Notes: generated by a model not told the origin, from the sequence alone. Counted from the first letter of the stretch, positions 1-7,854 are shown. The stretch: DNA of 33,231 nucleotides from Opitutia bacterium (GCA_947453695.1 CANGHW010000051.1:1-33231); one strand, 5' to 3'. Numbers and translations are program-made.

Positions 1-1
1 G

Positions 2-715
2 AAGCTGGTGGCGCGCATGTTGCCGAGCTTCCTCGGGTCGATGTCGGCCGAGCGACTGAAGCGGGTGCTGAAAAAATTCTCGGTCGTCGTGGGCGGCGAC
101 AACAGTTTTGTGAACGAGGCGACGCGCGGCGTGGTGTTTCCCTTCAACCCGCCGGACGAGCGGGAAAGCCGGTATCTACAAATCCTCAGCGAGGCGATCG
201 ACGGGCAGCAGGAGCTGGAGGTGGACTATCAGAACGCGGAGGCGGCAGCGCCCGTCGCGCGCATCGTGGCCCCGATGGACCTGGGCTATTTCAGCCATCG
301 CTGGGTGGTGTTTGTGCACGACGTGGTGCGGGGGAAACTGAAGACCTACCGGCTGGACCGCATCCACGGGGTGAAAACGACGGGGCGGAAGTGCGAGCGA
401 CCGACCGACTACAATCTCGACGAGATCATCGGCGGGAACCTCGGCGCCTACACCGGCACGGGGCGCTACGATATCCGGTTGCGGCTCACGAGCTTCGCGG
501 CGGCGGACGCGCGGTCGCAGCGGTGGCACCGGTCGCAGGTCGACTTCGAACGCGGCGAAGCCGGGCTGGAAATCACCCTGCTGCTCAACAACCTCGTGGA
601 TATCACGAGCAAGATCCTCTGGTGGGGCCCGCTCGCCGAGGCGCTGTCCCCGCCGGAACTCCGCACGCGGGTGCGCGAACAGCTGAAGGCGACGCTGGCG
701 AAGTATGGGGAGTGA
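2..715 (+). CDS. WYL-domain transcriptional regulator, C-terminal part (5' end outside window)
   Basis: The reading frame is open to the left edge of the window, so the start codon and probably an N-terminal helix-turn-helix lie outside; the internal GTG at 8 is unlikely to be the true start. The visible 237 residues match the WYL sensor region of HTH-WYL regulators: a basic N-terminal segment, then 'P.DLGYFSHRWVVFVHD...KTYRLDRIHGV', the usual W-x-x strand pair followed by the R-L-D-R-I motif, and a C-terminal extension of the WCX type ('R.RLTSFAAADARSQRWHRSQ...', ending '.R.REQLKATLAKYGE'). WYL domains bind nucleotides or nucleic acid ligands and control DNA binding by the attached HTH. Such proteins often regulate defence or DNA-damage genes, but the partner gene would be to the left and is not visible. 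The next gene is convergent, 127 bp away. Family assignment is good; target unknown. Confidence 0.85.
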   Translation, partial: KLVARMLPSFLGSMSAERLKRVLKKFSVVVGGDNSFVNEATRGVVFPFNPPDERESRYLQILSEAIDGQQELEVDYQNAEAAAPVARIVAPMDLGYFSHRWVVFVHDVVRGKLKTYRLDRIHGVKTTGRKCERPTDYNLDEIIGGNLGAYTGTGRYDIRLRLTSFAAADARSQRWHRSQVDFERGEAGLEITLLLNNLVDITSKILWWGPLAEALSPPELRTRVREQLKATLAKYGE

Positions 716-747
716 GACGGAGGTGAGGCGTCCGACCGGGCGGAGGG

Positions 748-787
748 TTGACCCACGAAACAGACGAAAGATACGAAGGTGAAACGA
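748..787. repeat. short degenerate 'ACGAA' repeat tract
   Basis: The sequence contains spaced ACGAA/ACGAAA units (CACGAAAC, GACGAAAG, TACGAAGG, AACGAAG). It resembles the low-complexity ACGAA-type intergenic filler seen in many Verrucomicrobia and relatives (recollection, not checked). It abuts the hairpin at 788-813. No function is assigned. Confidence 0.35.
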
Positions 788-813
788 AGCGCGTTGGGGG
801 CAACGCGCTCCAC
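788..813 (-). repeat. REP-like hairpin, GTGG head, 9-bp stem
   Basis: Read on the minus strand: GTGG, then AGCGCGTTG, loop CCCC, CAACGCGCT. The 9-bp stem is perfect. It lies 30 nt past the stop of the KimA-like gene and could end or stabilise that transcript. It has the same layout as the other hairpins at 2865-3145, 5531-5554 and 26631-26656. Confidence 0.6.
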
Positions 814-842
814 CTCGAGCAGGGTAGCGCGGCGACGTGGGC

Positions 843-2801
843 TCAGCCGACGCGGATTGGGAGCACGACGAAGGGGAGGTTGGCGGTGAAGAAGCGGTGC
901 TGGAGGGCGGTGGCCGTGTGGTTGTGGAGTAGGCGGGTGAGGCGGGTTTCGTGGATGAACTGGAGCTGGCCGGCGAAGAAGACGCTGTTGGGGAACTGCG
1001 CGCGGGCGGCGGCGGCGAGCTGAAGAAGTTCGTCCGTGGTGTCGTGGCCGATGGTGGTAAACGTGGCGGCGCCGTAGCCGTGGGCGCGGGCCCAGGCGGC
1101 GTAGCGCTCGGCCTCGGTGGCGGTGTGCGTGCGGAGCGCAGTGAGTTCGTCGTCGCCTTTGAAGTTACCGGCGTCGACCGTGCCGACAGACAGGAAGCCG
1201 AGGTTCTTGAAGGTGTCGCCGAAGAGGCGCGGGACGTGCAGGGCGGTGTGGAGGCCGAGACCGTTGTAACCGTTGACCAGAATGATCGCGGTGCGGGCCG
1301 AGGCCTCGGGAATCGCGGGGGCGGGCACGGCGCGGGTGGCGGCGAGTGTAGGGGTAACGAGGAGGTCGTCGAGGCGACGGAGCTGCGTGGCGACGTTCTG
1401 ATAGTGGCGCTTGATGGCGAAAGCGGCGGCGACGAGGACGCCGGTGACGAGCAGGGTGGCCCAGCCGCCCTCGTGGAATTTCACGACGCAAAGCGAGATG
1501 AGGATGAACGACGTGAGGGCGAGGCCGAAGCCGTTGACGGCGAGCTTACGGCGCCAGGACGGCTCGGAGTGGCGCGAGCGCCACCAGTGGATCACCATGC
1601 CGAGCTGCGAGAGCGAGAAGGTGATGAAGACGTTGATCGAGTAGAGGACGACGAGCAGCGCGACTGAACCGCGGGTGATGACGAGCATGGCGAGGGCGGC
1701 GGCGCCCATGAGGAGAATGCCGTTTTGCGTGACGAAGCGGTCGGAGAGATTGGCGAAGCGCGTGGGGAACCAGCGGTCGAGCGCCATATTAGCCAGAACG
1801 CGCGGACCATCGAGGAAGCCGGCCTGGGCGGCGATGAGGAGCAGGGCCGCCTCCGAGGCGAGCGTGACCCAGACGAACGTCGAGGCGGTGGCCGGGGACC
1901 ACGCGGCGGTGAGTTTCTCGAAGAGGACGGCGTTGAGGGTTTTGCCGTCGACGGGCGTGACGCGGTAGAGGAGGTAGGCGAGGAGGAGACCGGCCACGGT
2001 GATGGCGAGCGAGGCGCCCATGTAGACCATGGTGCGGCGGCCGGTCTGCACGCGCGGCTCACGGAGAATCGGGAGGCCGTTGCTCACGGCTTCGATGCCG
2101 GTGTAGGTGCCGGCGCCCATGCTATAGGCCTTGAGCAGGAGGGCGAGGAGACCGAACCAGCCGAGTTGCGATGAGACGGTGTGGACCTCCTGCACGGTGG
2201 CCGTGGCGAGGGCGCCCATACCGGAGGCGTGCGTGACGAGGGCATAGAGGATCGCGAAGGCGTGGGTGCCGACGAAGATGAAAAAAACGGGCACGAAGAG
2301 CATGACCGATTCACGGACGCCGCGGAGATTGAGGAGGGTGAGCCCGGCGACGCCGGCGAAGGCGAAGGGGAGTTTGTAGACGAGGAGATCGGGCGGTAGG
2401 AGGCTGAAGAGGGCGTCGGCGCCGCTCGCGACGGAGATCGTGATGGTGAGGACGTAGTCGATGAGGAGCGCGCTGCCGGACACGACGCCGGCGGCGGGCG
2501 AGAGGAGTTTACTCGCGACGAGGTAGCCGCCGCCGCCGGTCGGAAACAGCGAGATGATCTGCGAGTAGCTCGCGCAGATCGCGATGATGGTGACGACCGA
2601 GGCGAGGGCGACGAAGAGGGCGAGGTGAGGATTGGCGCCGAGGGCGCGGAAGGTCTCCTCCGGGCCGTAGCACGAGGAGGAAAGGCCATCCGCGCCGAGG
2701 CCGACCCACGCGAAGAGGGCGATCAATGAGACCTTGTGGAAGAGGGTGTGGTCGGAAAGTGAGCGGGCGCGGCCGAAGAAGAGGTGGCGGAGGGAGGACA
2801 T
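843..2801 (-). CDS. KimA-like APC-superfamily transporter (possible K+ importer)
   Basis: The protein has 652 residues from the ATG at 2801. A longer open frame exists to 3038, but it runs through hairpin repeats and is proline-rich noise, so 2801 is preferred. About 12 membrane segments fill residues 25-490, and a cytosolic domain of about 150 residues follows (from about 505, 'IILVNGYNGLGLHTALH...'). The first helix reads 'GLGADGLSSSCYGPEE', close to the 'SSDALSSVAYG' signature of the KimA/YdaO potassium importer. 'ALLIDYVLTITIS' (D115, Y116) matches the Asp-Tyr pair that coordinates K+ in KimA. D38 corresponds to the other acidic residue. Transport of K+ by proton symport is therefore the leading idea, but many APC members with this signature are annotated only as amino-acid permeases. 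It lies 345 bp downstream of the SPFH gene on the same strand, with repeats between them. Confidence 0.82.
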   Translation of the reverse strand: MSSLRHLFFGRARSLSDHTLFHKVSLIALFAWVGLGADGLSSSCYGPEETFRALGANPHLALFVALASVVTIIAICASYSQIISLFPTGGGGYLVASKLLSPAAGVVSGSALLIDYVLTITISVASGADALFSLLPPDLLVYKLPFAFAGVAGLTLLNLRGVRESVMLFVPVFFIFVGTHAFAILYALVTHASGMGALATATVQEVHTVSSQLGWFGLLALLLKAYSMGAGTYTGIEAVSNGLPILREPRVQTGRRTMVYMGASLAITVAGLLLAYLLYRVTPVDGKTLNAVLFEKLTAAWSPATASTFVWVTLASEAALLLIAAQAGFLDGPRVLANMALDRWFPTRFANLSDRFVTQNGILLMGAAALAMLVITRGSVALLVVLYSINVFITFSLSQLGMVIHWWRSRHSEPSWRRKLAVNGFGLALTSFILISLCVVKFHEGGWATLLVTGVLVAAAFAIKRHYQNVATQLRRLDDLLVTPTLAATRAVPAPAIPEASARTAIILVNGYNGLGLHTALHVPRLFGDTFKNLGFLSVGTVDAGNFKGDDELTALRTHTATEAERYAAWARAHGYGAATFTTIGHDTTDELLQLAAAARAQFPNSVFFAGQLQFIHETRLTRLLHNHTATALQHRFFTANLPFVVLPIRVG

Positions 2802-2864
2802 GGTGGTGGGTGGTGTGGCGGGGCGCGGTGGGAGCGGTGGAGGAGGTGGCGCGGTGGAAGAGGT

Positions 2865-2887
2865 GGCAGGCGTAAAGCCTGCCCCAC
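2865..2887 (-). repeat. REP-like hairpin, GTGG head, GGCAGGC stem (copy 1)
   Basis: On the minus strand: GTGG, GGCAGGC, loop TTTAC, GCCTGCC. The stem of 7 bp is perfect. It is the same stem class as 3016-3038. Confidence 0.7.
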
Positions 2888-2936
2888 AGGGGACGGCGCG
2901 TGGTGCGGTGGGAGGGCGGAGTAGGAAGGGCGGAGT

Positions 2937-2960
2937 CCCTGCTCTCACGAGCAGGGCTAC
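2937..2960 (-). repeat. REP-like hairpin, GTAG head, CCCTGCTC stem (copy 1)
   Basis: On the minus strand: GTAG, CCCTGCTC, loop GTGA, GAGCAGGG. The stem of 8 bp is perfect. It is the same stem class as 3075-3098. Confidence 0.7.
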
Positions 2961-3015
2961 GGGAGGGCAGGGTGCGGCAGGTGGTGTGGGCTGGGTGAGG
3001 TGCGGTGGACGGGGT

Positions 3016-3038
3016 GGCAGGCGTAAAGCCTGCCCCAC
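3016..3038 (-). repeat. REP-like hairpin, GTGG head, GGCAGGC stem (copy 2)
   Basis: Identical in stem, loop and head to 2865-2887, 151 bp away, as part of the tandem duplication. Confidence 0.7.
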
Positions 3039-3074
3039 AGGAGACGGCGGGTGGTGCGGTAGGGCTGGCGGAGT

Positions 3075-3098
3075 CCCTGCTCTTACGAGCAGGGCTAC
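3075..3098 (-). repeat. REP-like hairpin, GTAG head, CCCTGCTC stem (copy 2)
   Basis: Same stem and head as 2937-2960. The loop differs by one base (GTAA instead of GTGA), so the hairpin is kept while the loop drifts. Confidence 0.7.
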
Positions 3099-3120
3099 GG
3101 GAGGAGCGCGGTGGGAGGGC

Positions 3121-3145
3121 GGACGGCTCGGAGAGCCGTCCCTAC
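3121..3145 (-). repeat. REP-like hairpin, GTAG head, GGACGGCTC stem
   Basis: On the minus strand: GTAG, GGACGGCTC, loop TCC, GAGCCGTCC. The 9-bp stem is perfect. It begins one base after the stop codon of the SPFH gene, a position fitting a terminator-like or mRNA-3'-end role. No U-tract follows. Confidence 0.7.
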
Positions 3146-3146
3146 C

Positions 3147-5072
3147 TCAGCTGGTTTTTTCGCGGACGAGGAGGGCGAGCATGGAGTCGAGGAGGCCGTT
3201 GCCGCCTTGGGAGCCGGTGACGCTGACGTCGGGGACGAGGCGAATGTTTTTGTCGGCGAGGGTCTGCGTGAGTTGCATGACGGTGTAGTTGGCGCCGCCG
3301 AGGGACTCGACGCCGGCGCGGTAGGCTTCGGCCTTGGCGTTACCCGTGGCGCGGATGGCGTCGGCTTCACCGAGGGCGCGGAGTTTGGTGGACTCGGCTT
3401 CACCGCTGGCGGAGCGGATGGCGGATTGCGCGTGGAGCTCGGCGATGCGCACGCCTTGATCGGCATCGACCATCTGCTGCTGGATGTTGGCGAGGGCGGT
3501 GGCCTTCACGAGTTCCTGGCGCTGGCGTTGGGCGGCCTCCTGGGTCTCGTAGGTTTTCTTTTCTTCCTCGGCGATTTTGCGGTCGGTCTGCGTGCGCATG
3601 AGCTCGGCGGGCGGCGTGATGTCGCCGATGAGCGTATCGATCGCCTGCACGTCGTAGGCGGCGAGAGCGGTGCGGATGTGGGCGGCGGCTTCGACCTGGC
3701 GATCGCTGCGGGCGTTGAGGAAATCGAGGACCGTGTGGTGCTGCGCGGAGTTGCGGAAGTAGTTGCCGACGATCGGCTGCAGGGCGTGGTCGACGAGATT
3801 CTGCATCGAGCCGAGGCGGGAGATCACTTTCGGGGCATCGAGGGCGCCCACGTGGATGAGCTGGGCGACGTCTAGGTTGAAGGCGAAGCCGTCCTTCGAG
3901 CGCACGGTGATGGAGTTGAGTTTCTCGTCGTAGTGATGCGCCTCGGAGCGGTTGGCCCAGTTGAGGACGATGTTGGTGGTGGGCACGAGTTCGACGCGCA
4001 TGATGCGGGTGTTGATCGGGTGCTTGCCGGGATTGAGCGGCGTGACCCACACGCCCTTGTGGCCGACGTTGACGAGATCGCCGTGCTTGAAGGCGGCGCC
4101 GCTGACATCCTCGTGGGCGAGGCCGACGAAGGAGATGACGACGCCGACGGAGCCGATCGGGATGTTGAGCATCGGGACGGATTCGACGGAGACGAACCAC
4201 GGGTTGAGGTTCCACGCGCCGGAGAGGAGGACCTGCTCCTGAAGGCCGCGGCGACCGCCGTCGGCGAGGAAGGATTGGGCGTTTTGGAAGTTGTCGTGGT
4301 CGTGGATCAGTCCGCCGGCGATGTCGCCCGGCTCGATGGGGCGACCGTCGAGGGTGGTGACGATGCCGACCATGTCGGGCTGGATGCGCGTGACGGCGAG
4401 TTGCTCGGGAGTCATGCCGTGATCCTGCGCGCGGTCGGCGGTGATGACGGTGAAGAGGGCCGGGTTGATGCGGTAGCTACCGGCGGTGAGAATGCCGAGC
4501 TGGCGGCCCTTCTCGCCGCCGGAGGTGAGGAAGGCGCGGGCGTCCTGGAAATTGTCGCACGTGATGACCTGCGCGAGGAGACGCTCGGGCGGGATCTGGT
4601 TGCCGGCGGCGGAGACGACGCAGGCGATCTCGCCCTGCGGCACGTGGGTCATCGGGCATTTGGCGACGCGGAATTGCCAGAAGCCGTAGCCGAAGTGCAG
4701 GCCGGGAGGGAGCGTGTCGGCTTGGTAGCCGGCCTCGCCGTGCAGGGCGATGAGTTCGCCGGCCGGGAGATTGCAGTGCGCGAATTTCTTGATGACGACG
4801 CCGACCTGATCCTCGCGGATGACGACGATGCCGAGGAGCAGCGGCGCGAACGCGAGGCCGAAGCCCGCGAGAACGCCGCGCTCGAGCCAGCCGTCGGAGA
4901 GCGCGAGGGCGGCGATGAGGGCAAGGGCGGCCGCGACGCCGAGCGCGATGCGCTGGCCGAGAGGACGCGGGGCGAGGGCGAGGCCCGCGAGCACGAGGCT
5001 CGCGCCGACGAGGAGCAGGTGCGCGAGCAGCGCACCGGCGAAGGCGAACGTAGAAGCGACCGAGGTGGTCAT
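3147..5072 (-). CDS. SPFH/band-7 domain membrane protein, large flotillin-like
   Basis: The protein has 641 residues from the ATG at 5072, where a membrane segment begins soon after; the frame open to 5171 adds only an unlikely leader. Three N-terminal hydrophobic stretches (about 8-32, 42-60, 66-84) are followed by 'VIREDQVGVVIKKF', the usual entry to an SPFH domain. The band-7 core continues to about residue 480. An Ala/Glu/Gln-rich coiled coil (about 490-600, with 'AEEEKKTYETQEAAQRQRQE' and 'SASGEAESTKLRALGEADAI') is typical of flotillins and prohibitins. Between the two lies a duplicated unit ('CDNFQDARAFLTSGGEKGRQ' and 'HDNFQNAQSFLADGGRRGLQ'), so the SPFH region contains an internal repeat. 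SPFH proteins build membrane scaffolds and control proteases or transporters; the specific partner is unknown. The neighbouring KimA-like transporter is on the same strand downstream. Confidence 0.88.
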   Translation of the reverse strand: MTTSVASTFAFAGALLAHLLLVGASLVLAGLALAPRPLGQRIALGVAAALALIAALALSDGWLERGVLAGFGLAFAPLLLGIVVIREDQVGVVIKKFAHCNLPAGELIALHGEAGYQADTLPPGLHFGYGFWQFRVAKCPMTHVPQGEIACVVSAAGNQIPPERLLAQVITCDNFQDARAFLTSGGEKGRQLGILTAGSYRINPALFTVITADRAQDHGMTPEQLAVTRIQPDMVGIVTTLDGRPIEPGDIAGGLIHDHDNFQNAQSFLADGGRRGLQEQVLLSGAWNLNPWFVSVESVPMLNIPIGSVGVVISFVGLAHEDVSGAAFKHGDLVNVGHKGVWVTPLNPGKHPINTRIMRVELVPTTNIVLNWANRSEAHHYDEKLNSITVRSKDGFAFNLDVAQLIHVGALDAPKVISRLGSMQNLVDHALQPIVGNYFRNSAQHHTVLDFLNARSDRQVEAAAHIRTALAAYDVQAIDTLIGDITPPAELMRTQTDRKIAEEEKKTYETQEAAQRQRQELVKATALANIQQQMVDADQGVRIAELHAQSAIRSASGEAESTKLRALGEADAIRATGNAKAEAYRAGVESLGGANYTVMQLTQTLADKNIRLVPDVSVTGSQGGNGLLDSMLALLVREKTS

Positions 5073-5318
5073 GGTGGAGGACTCCGATAGGCGCCGCCAC
5101 GCGCGCACGGCGGGGCCGGGCGCGCACGACGGTGCGGTTGCGTGTGGAGCGACCGTGTCGCACCAGCCCAAGCTGGCGCGCAGTGGATCACCCTTCCCAT
5201 TGCCGACGAGTTTAGCTGACGGGCTCGGTGCTAGGAAGTCACCTGAGCCGCACTTGCGTGTGGCCGTTCGCCCCGTCCGGCGCGCGAGAGCGTGCGCCGG
5301 AATATTGGGTCCCCCGTG

Positions 5319-5339
5319 AAAACGCCGAGGAAGCGGCGT
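5319..5339 (-). terminator. possible weak intrinsic terminator
   Basis: On the minus strand a 6-bp stem ACGCCG/CGGCGT with loop CTTCCT runs into TTTC. It lies about 230 nt beyond the kinase stop. The short stem and short U-run make this tentative. Confidence 0.25.
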
Positions 5340-5530
5340 CTCTTAGGCGTGCGTATCCAAAGAACGAGCCGGACAATGCGGTGCGTGGTGCAGCGTTCAA
5401 TATCTGCAACTACGTAGGCCGCGTAAGTGACGTGAGCGGGCCGAGATGGCTGCTTTGCCTAGTGATCCGGTGGGGAATCGGCTGAGCGTGCGAAGCCTCG
5501 TGGCGGCGTGGTGGGGGCAGGCGAGTGAGG

Positions 5531-5554
5531 CCGCGCCGTAACCGGCGCGGCTAC
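5531..5554 (-). repeat. REP-like hairpin, GTAG head, CCGCGCCG stem
   Basis: On the minus strand: GTAG, CCGCGCCG, loop GTTA, CGGCGCGG. The perfect 8-bp stem and 4-nt loop match the CCCTGCTC class in layout but not in stem sequence. It starts 15 nt after the histidine kinase stop codon. Confidence 0.65.
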
Positions 5555-5569
5555 CGGACCAACGCGGGG

Positions 5570-7048
5570 TTACGGGGAGGGCGGCGCCGAGAGTGCTGGA
5601 GCGATGGGAAGCGTGGCGATGAACTCGGTCCAGTCGGCCGAGCCCGGGAGCGAGGGAGCGAGCGTGAGGTCGCCGCCATGAGCGCGGAGAATCTCGCGGG
5701 AGAGGCTGAGGCCGAGACCGACGCCGCCGGTGCGGTCGCGGCGGCGGGCGGGATCGCCGCGGTAGAAACGCTCGAAGATGCGCGGACGGTCGTCGGCCGA
5801 AATGCCCGCGCCGGTGTTGGCGATGGTAATGACGGCGTGCGTGGCGGTGGTGCCGAGAGTAAGGCGCACACCGCCGTCGGGCTGATTGTATTTGAGCGCG
5901 TTGTTGGCGAGGTTTTGCAGGGCCTGCTCGAGGAGGACGGCGTCGGCCGAGACCATAATCTTCGGCGGCAGGGCGGCATCGAAGTGCAAGTGCGGGGCGA
6001 GGGCGGAGCTATCCTCGACGATGTTGGCGAGGAGGGCGCTGAGGTCGGTGGGCGCGCGGTCCAGGGCGAGGCGGCCGCTGTCGGCGAGCGAGAGAAGGAG
6101 CAGTTTCTCGAGGATGGCTTTGAGGCGGTGGATCTCGTCGAGGAGGCTGGAGTAGACCTGCTGTTGCGGGGAATCGGCGGGGGCGGCGTGGAGGGCCTGC
6201 TCGAGCTCGGCTTGGAGCAAGGCGAGGGGGGTCTTGAGCTCGTGCGAGGCGTCGGCGCTAAAACGGCGAGCCTGGTGGAAGCCGGTCTCGAGCCGGTCGA
6301 GCATGGCGTTGAAGACGGTGACGAGGCGCTGGAACTCGCGGTCGTGGACCGGGGCGGCGATGCGTTGGTCGAGACCCTGGGCGGTGATGCTTTCGGCGGC
6401 GCGCGTAAGTGAGACGACTGGGCGCAGCGCGCGGGTGGCCAACCACCAGGCGCCGGCGCCGACGACGACGAGGATCAGCGGGAGGGCGGTGAGGTAACGG
6501 CCGCGGAGGTGGCGGAGATCGGCGTTGAGCTCGTCGAGGTTGGCCGCGAGGACGAGCGTGGTGTAAGGATTGCCGGTGACGGCGACGCGCCACGTGCTGC
6601 CGTCGATAGTGAGGGTGGCGAAAGAAGACTCGCGAATGGGGAGTCGGGGATTGCGGGGGGAGAGTCCGCCGCGGCCGGGAGGGGCGGGCGGGCGTTCGAA
6701 GGTGACGCCGCCTTCATAGGTGGCGGGAACGGGGAGGGATTCGGGGGCGAGGGCGGCGGGCCAACGGGTGGAGCGAAACTCGACACGGTCGTAGTTCTTG
6801 ACCCACAGAACGTAGGTGGGCGGGCGGTCGCTGCCGGAAACGAAGGCGAGGGCGGCATCGAGACGCGACCAGTGGCTGCTGTCGTTGACGCGGTCGAGGT
6901 TGGTCTTGGCGAGGTGGTGGAGCTCACGATCGAGACGCTCGACGTTGAAGCGCGACGTGAAGGTCCACGCGGCAAAACCGGCGGCGAGGAGTAGGGCGGC
7001 GGTGAGGAGGCCGACGAGGAGCGCGAGGCGGAGGCGAAAGGAATTCAC
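5570..7048 (-). CDS. sensor histidine kinase, CusS/heavy-metal type
   Basis: The protein has 492 residues from a GTG start at 7048. Two membrane helices (about 7-29 and 186-206) enclose a periplasmic sensor of about 155 residues. A HAMP linker follows (about 207-258). The HisKA H-box is 'FSADASHELKTPL' with phospho-acceptor H269. The ATPase domain shows the N-box 'NLANNALKYN' (N379-N388), 'NTGAGIS' and the G2 box 'GGVGLGLS' (441-448). It starts 5 nt after the response regulator stop, so the two are co-transcribed and form a pair. Overall layout is that of the CusS/QseC group. Metal sensing is a guess from family resemblance; no clear His/Met/Cys metal site is visible in the sensor part, which has 'ERPPAPPGRGG' low-complexity sequence instead. 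A GTAG-head hairpin follows the stop. Confidence 0.92.
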   Translation of the reverse strand: MNSFRLRLALLVGLLTAALLLAAGFAAWTFTSRFNVERLDRELHHLAKTNLDRVNDSSHWSRLDAALAFVSGSDRPPTYVLWVKNYDRVEFRSTRWPAALAPESLPVPATYEGGVTFERPPAPPGRGGLSPRNPRLPIRESSFATLTIDGSTWRVAVTGNPYTTLVLAANLDELNADLRHLRGRYLTALPLILVVVGAGAWWLATRALRPVVSLTRAAESITAQGLDQRIAAPVHDREFQRLVTVFNAMLDRLETGFHQARRFSADASHELKTPLALLQAELEQALHAAPADSPQQQVYSSLLDEIHRLKAILEKLLLLSLADSGRLALDRAPTDLSALLANIVEDSSALAPHLHFDAALPPKIMVSADAVLLEQALQNLANNALKYNQPDGGVRLTLGTTATHAVITIANTGAGISADDRPRIFERFYRGDPARRRDRTGGVGLGLSLSREILRAHGGDLTLAPSLPGSADWTEFIATLPIAPALSAPPSP

Positions 7049-7053
7049 AGCGG

Positions 7054-7746
7054 CTACGCGGCGGGAGCGGGGAGCGAACGGGCGCGGTAGCCGACACCGC
7101 GAATGGTCTCGATCAGGGGATGATCATCGAACTCGTCGCTCGCGAGTTTGCTGCGCAGGCGCTGGACGTAGACGTCGACGAGATTGGTGCCCGGGTCGAA
7201 GTGGTAGTTCCACACGTGTTCGCAGATCTGGGCGCGCGTGAACGTCTGGCCGGGCGAACGGAGCAGATAGGTGAGCAGCGCGAATTCCCGCGCGGTGAGT
7301 TCGACGGTCACGCCGCTCACGCGGACTTCGCGGGCGACGAGATTGACCGAGACGTTGCCGTGTTGGAGGAGGGTGAGCGCATTGCCGGCGGCGCGGCGGG
7401 TGACGGCGTGGAGGCGGGCGATGAGCTCGTCGACGTAGAAGGGTTTCGAGAGGTAATCGTCGGCGCCGAGATTGAGCCCTTCGAGACGCTCGTTGAGCGC
7501 GCTGCGGGCGGTGACCAAAATCACGGGCACGGTGAGGCGCTGGTCGCGGAGGTTGCGAAGGATGCTGAGGCCGTCGCGACCGGGGACCATAATGTCGAGG
7601 ACGAGGGCATCGTAGGCGCGCGTGGTGGCGAGGGCGTAGGCATCGTCGCCGTGGTCGCAAAAATCGACGGTGAAGCCCTGCGTCTCAAGTCCCTTGCGGA
7701 CGAGGGCGGCGAGCTTCTTGTCGTCTTCCAGCATCAGGATTTTCAC
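7054..7746 (-). CDS. OmpR/PhoB-family response regulator, CusR-like
   Basis: The protein has 230 residues from a GTG start at 7746. The receiver domain (1-118) carries the acidic pair 'LEDD', phospho-acceptor D51 in 'LVLDIMVPG', T79 in 'VTARS' and K101 in 'LSKPF'. The winged-helix DNA-binding domain (about 127-222) has 'ELTAREFALLTYLLRSPGQ' and 'VDVYVQRLRSKL...IETIRGVGYR', which are diagnostic of the OmpR class. It is the first gene of the pair with the kinase at 5570-7048. It is divergent from the secreted-protein cluster beginning at 7855, with 108 bp between the two starts, so it could control that promoter; this is inference. Confidence 0.94.
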   Translation of the reverse strand: MKILMLEDDKKLAALVRKGLETQGFTVDFCDHGDDAYALATTRAYDALVLDIMVPGRDGLSILRNLRDQRLTVPVILVTARSALNERLEGLNLGADDYLSKPFYVDELIARLHAVTRRAAGNALTLLQHGNVSVNLVAREVRVSGVTVELTAREFALLTYLLRSPGQTFTRAQICEHVWNYHFDPGTNLVDVYVQRLRSKLASDEFDDHPLIETIRGVGYRARSLPAPAA

Positions 7747-7787
7747 GCGGAGGGATGAGCCGACGGGCGGGCGGGAAGGTCAAGCGG

Positions 7788-7833
7788 GCAAAGATGACAG
7801 AGTTTTAATGCGGGCGCGGGGGGAAGATTTATG
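7788..7833 (+). promoter_or_regulatory. promoter-like element A, upstream of 7855
   Basis: TTTTAATG (7803-7810), 16 nt, ATTTATG (7827-7833), then 21 nt to the ATG at 7855. Upstream of the first box, GCAAAGAT starts at 7788, at the same offset as in element B. The boxes match elements B, C and D in spacing. A divergent promoter for the response regulator must share this 108-bp gap. Confidence 0.6.
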
Positions 7834-7854
7834 CGGGGCAACTAGGATGCGGGC

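Larger units (their letters stand above)
2802..3146. other. intergenic region filled by hairpin repeats, including an imperfect ~150-bp tandem duplication
   Basis: These 345 bases between the SPFH and KimA-like genes hold no credible gene. The segment starting at 2864 is repeated imperfectly from 3015 (offset 151 bp): each copy has a GGCAGGC hairpin and then a CCCTGCTC hairpin in the same order, with matching linkers such as GACGGCG...GTGGTGCGGT. A fifth hairpin of a third stem type follows and touches the SPFH stop codon. The individual hairpins are listed separately. A KimA-gene promoter must lie here if the gene is transcribed on its own, but none is clear. Confidence 0.75.
5073..5569. other. 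497-bp intergenic region, no gene recognised
   Basis: It separates the histidine kinase stop from the SPFH start. It holds one GTAG-head hairpin (5531-5554) and a possible weak terminator (5319-5339). The promoter of the SPFH gene should lie at its left end, but no convincing boxes were seen. The only plus-strand open frame (5228-5485) has no recognisable protein character. The stretch 5330-5470 looks less GC-biased than the flanking genes. Confidence 0.6.

Noticed and set aside
2865..3145. CRISPR-like array
   Set aside because: The repeats are short hairpins of several sequences with irregular spacing and shared linkers; there are no cas genes.
3933..5090. 385-residue plus-strand open frame
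   Set aside because: Antisense shadow of the SPFH gene, dominated by Glu, Asp, Gly and Ala.
5228..5485. 85-residue plus-strand open frame in the 497-bp gap
   Set aside because: No ribosome binding site, no recognisable sequence character, mixed composition.
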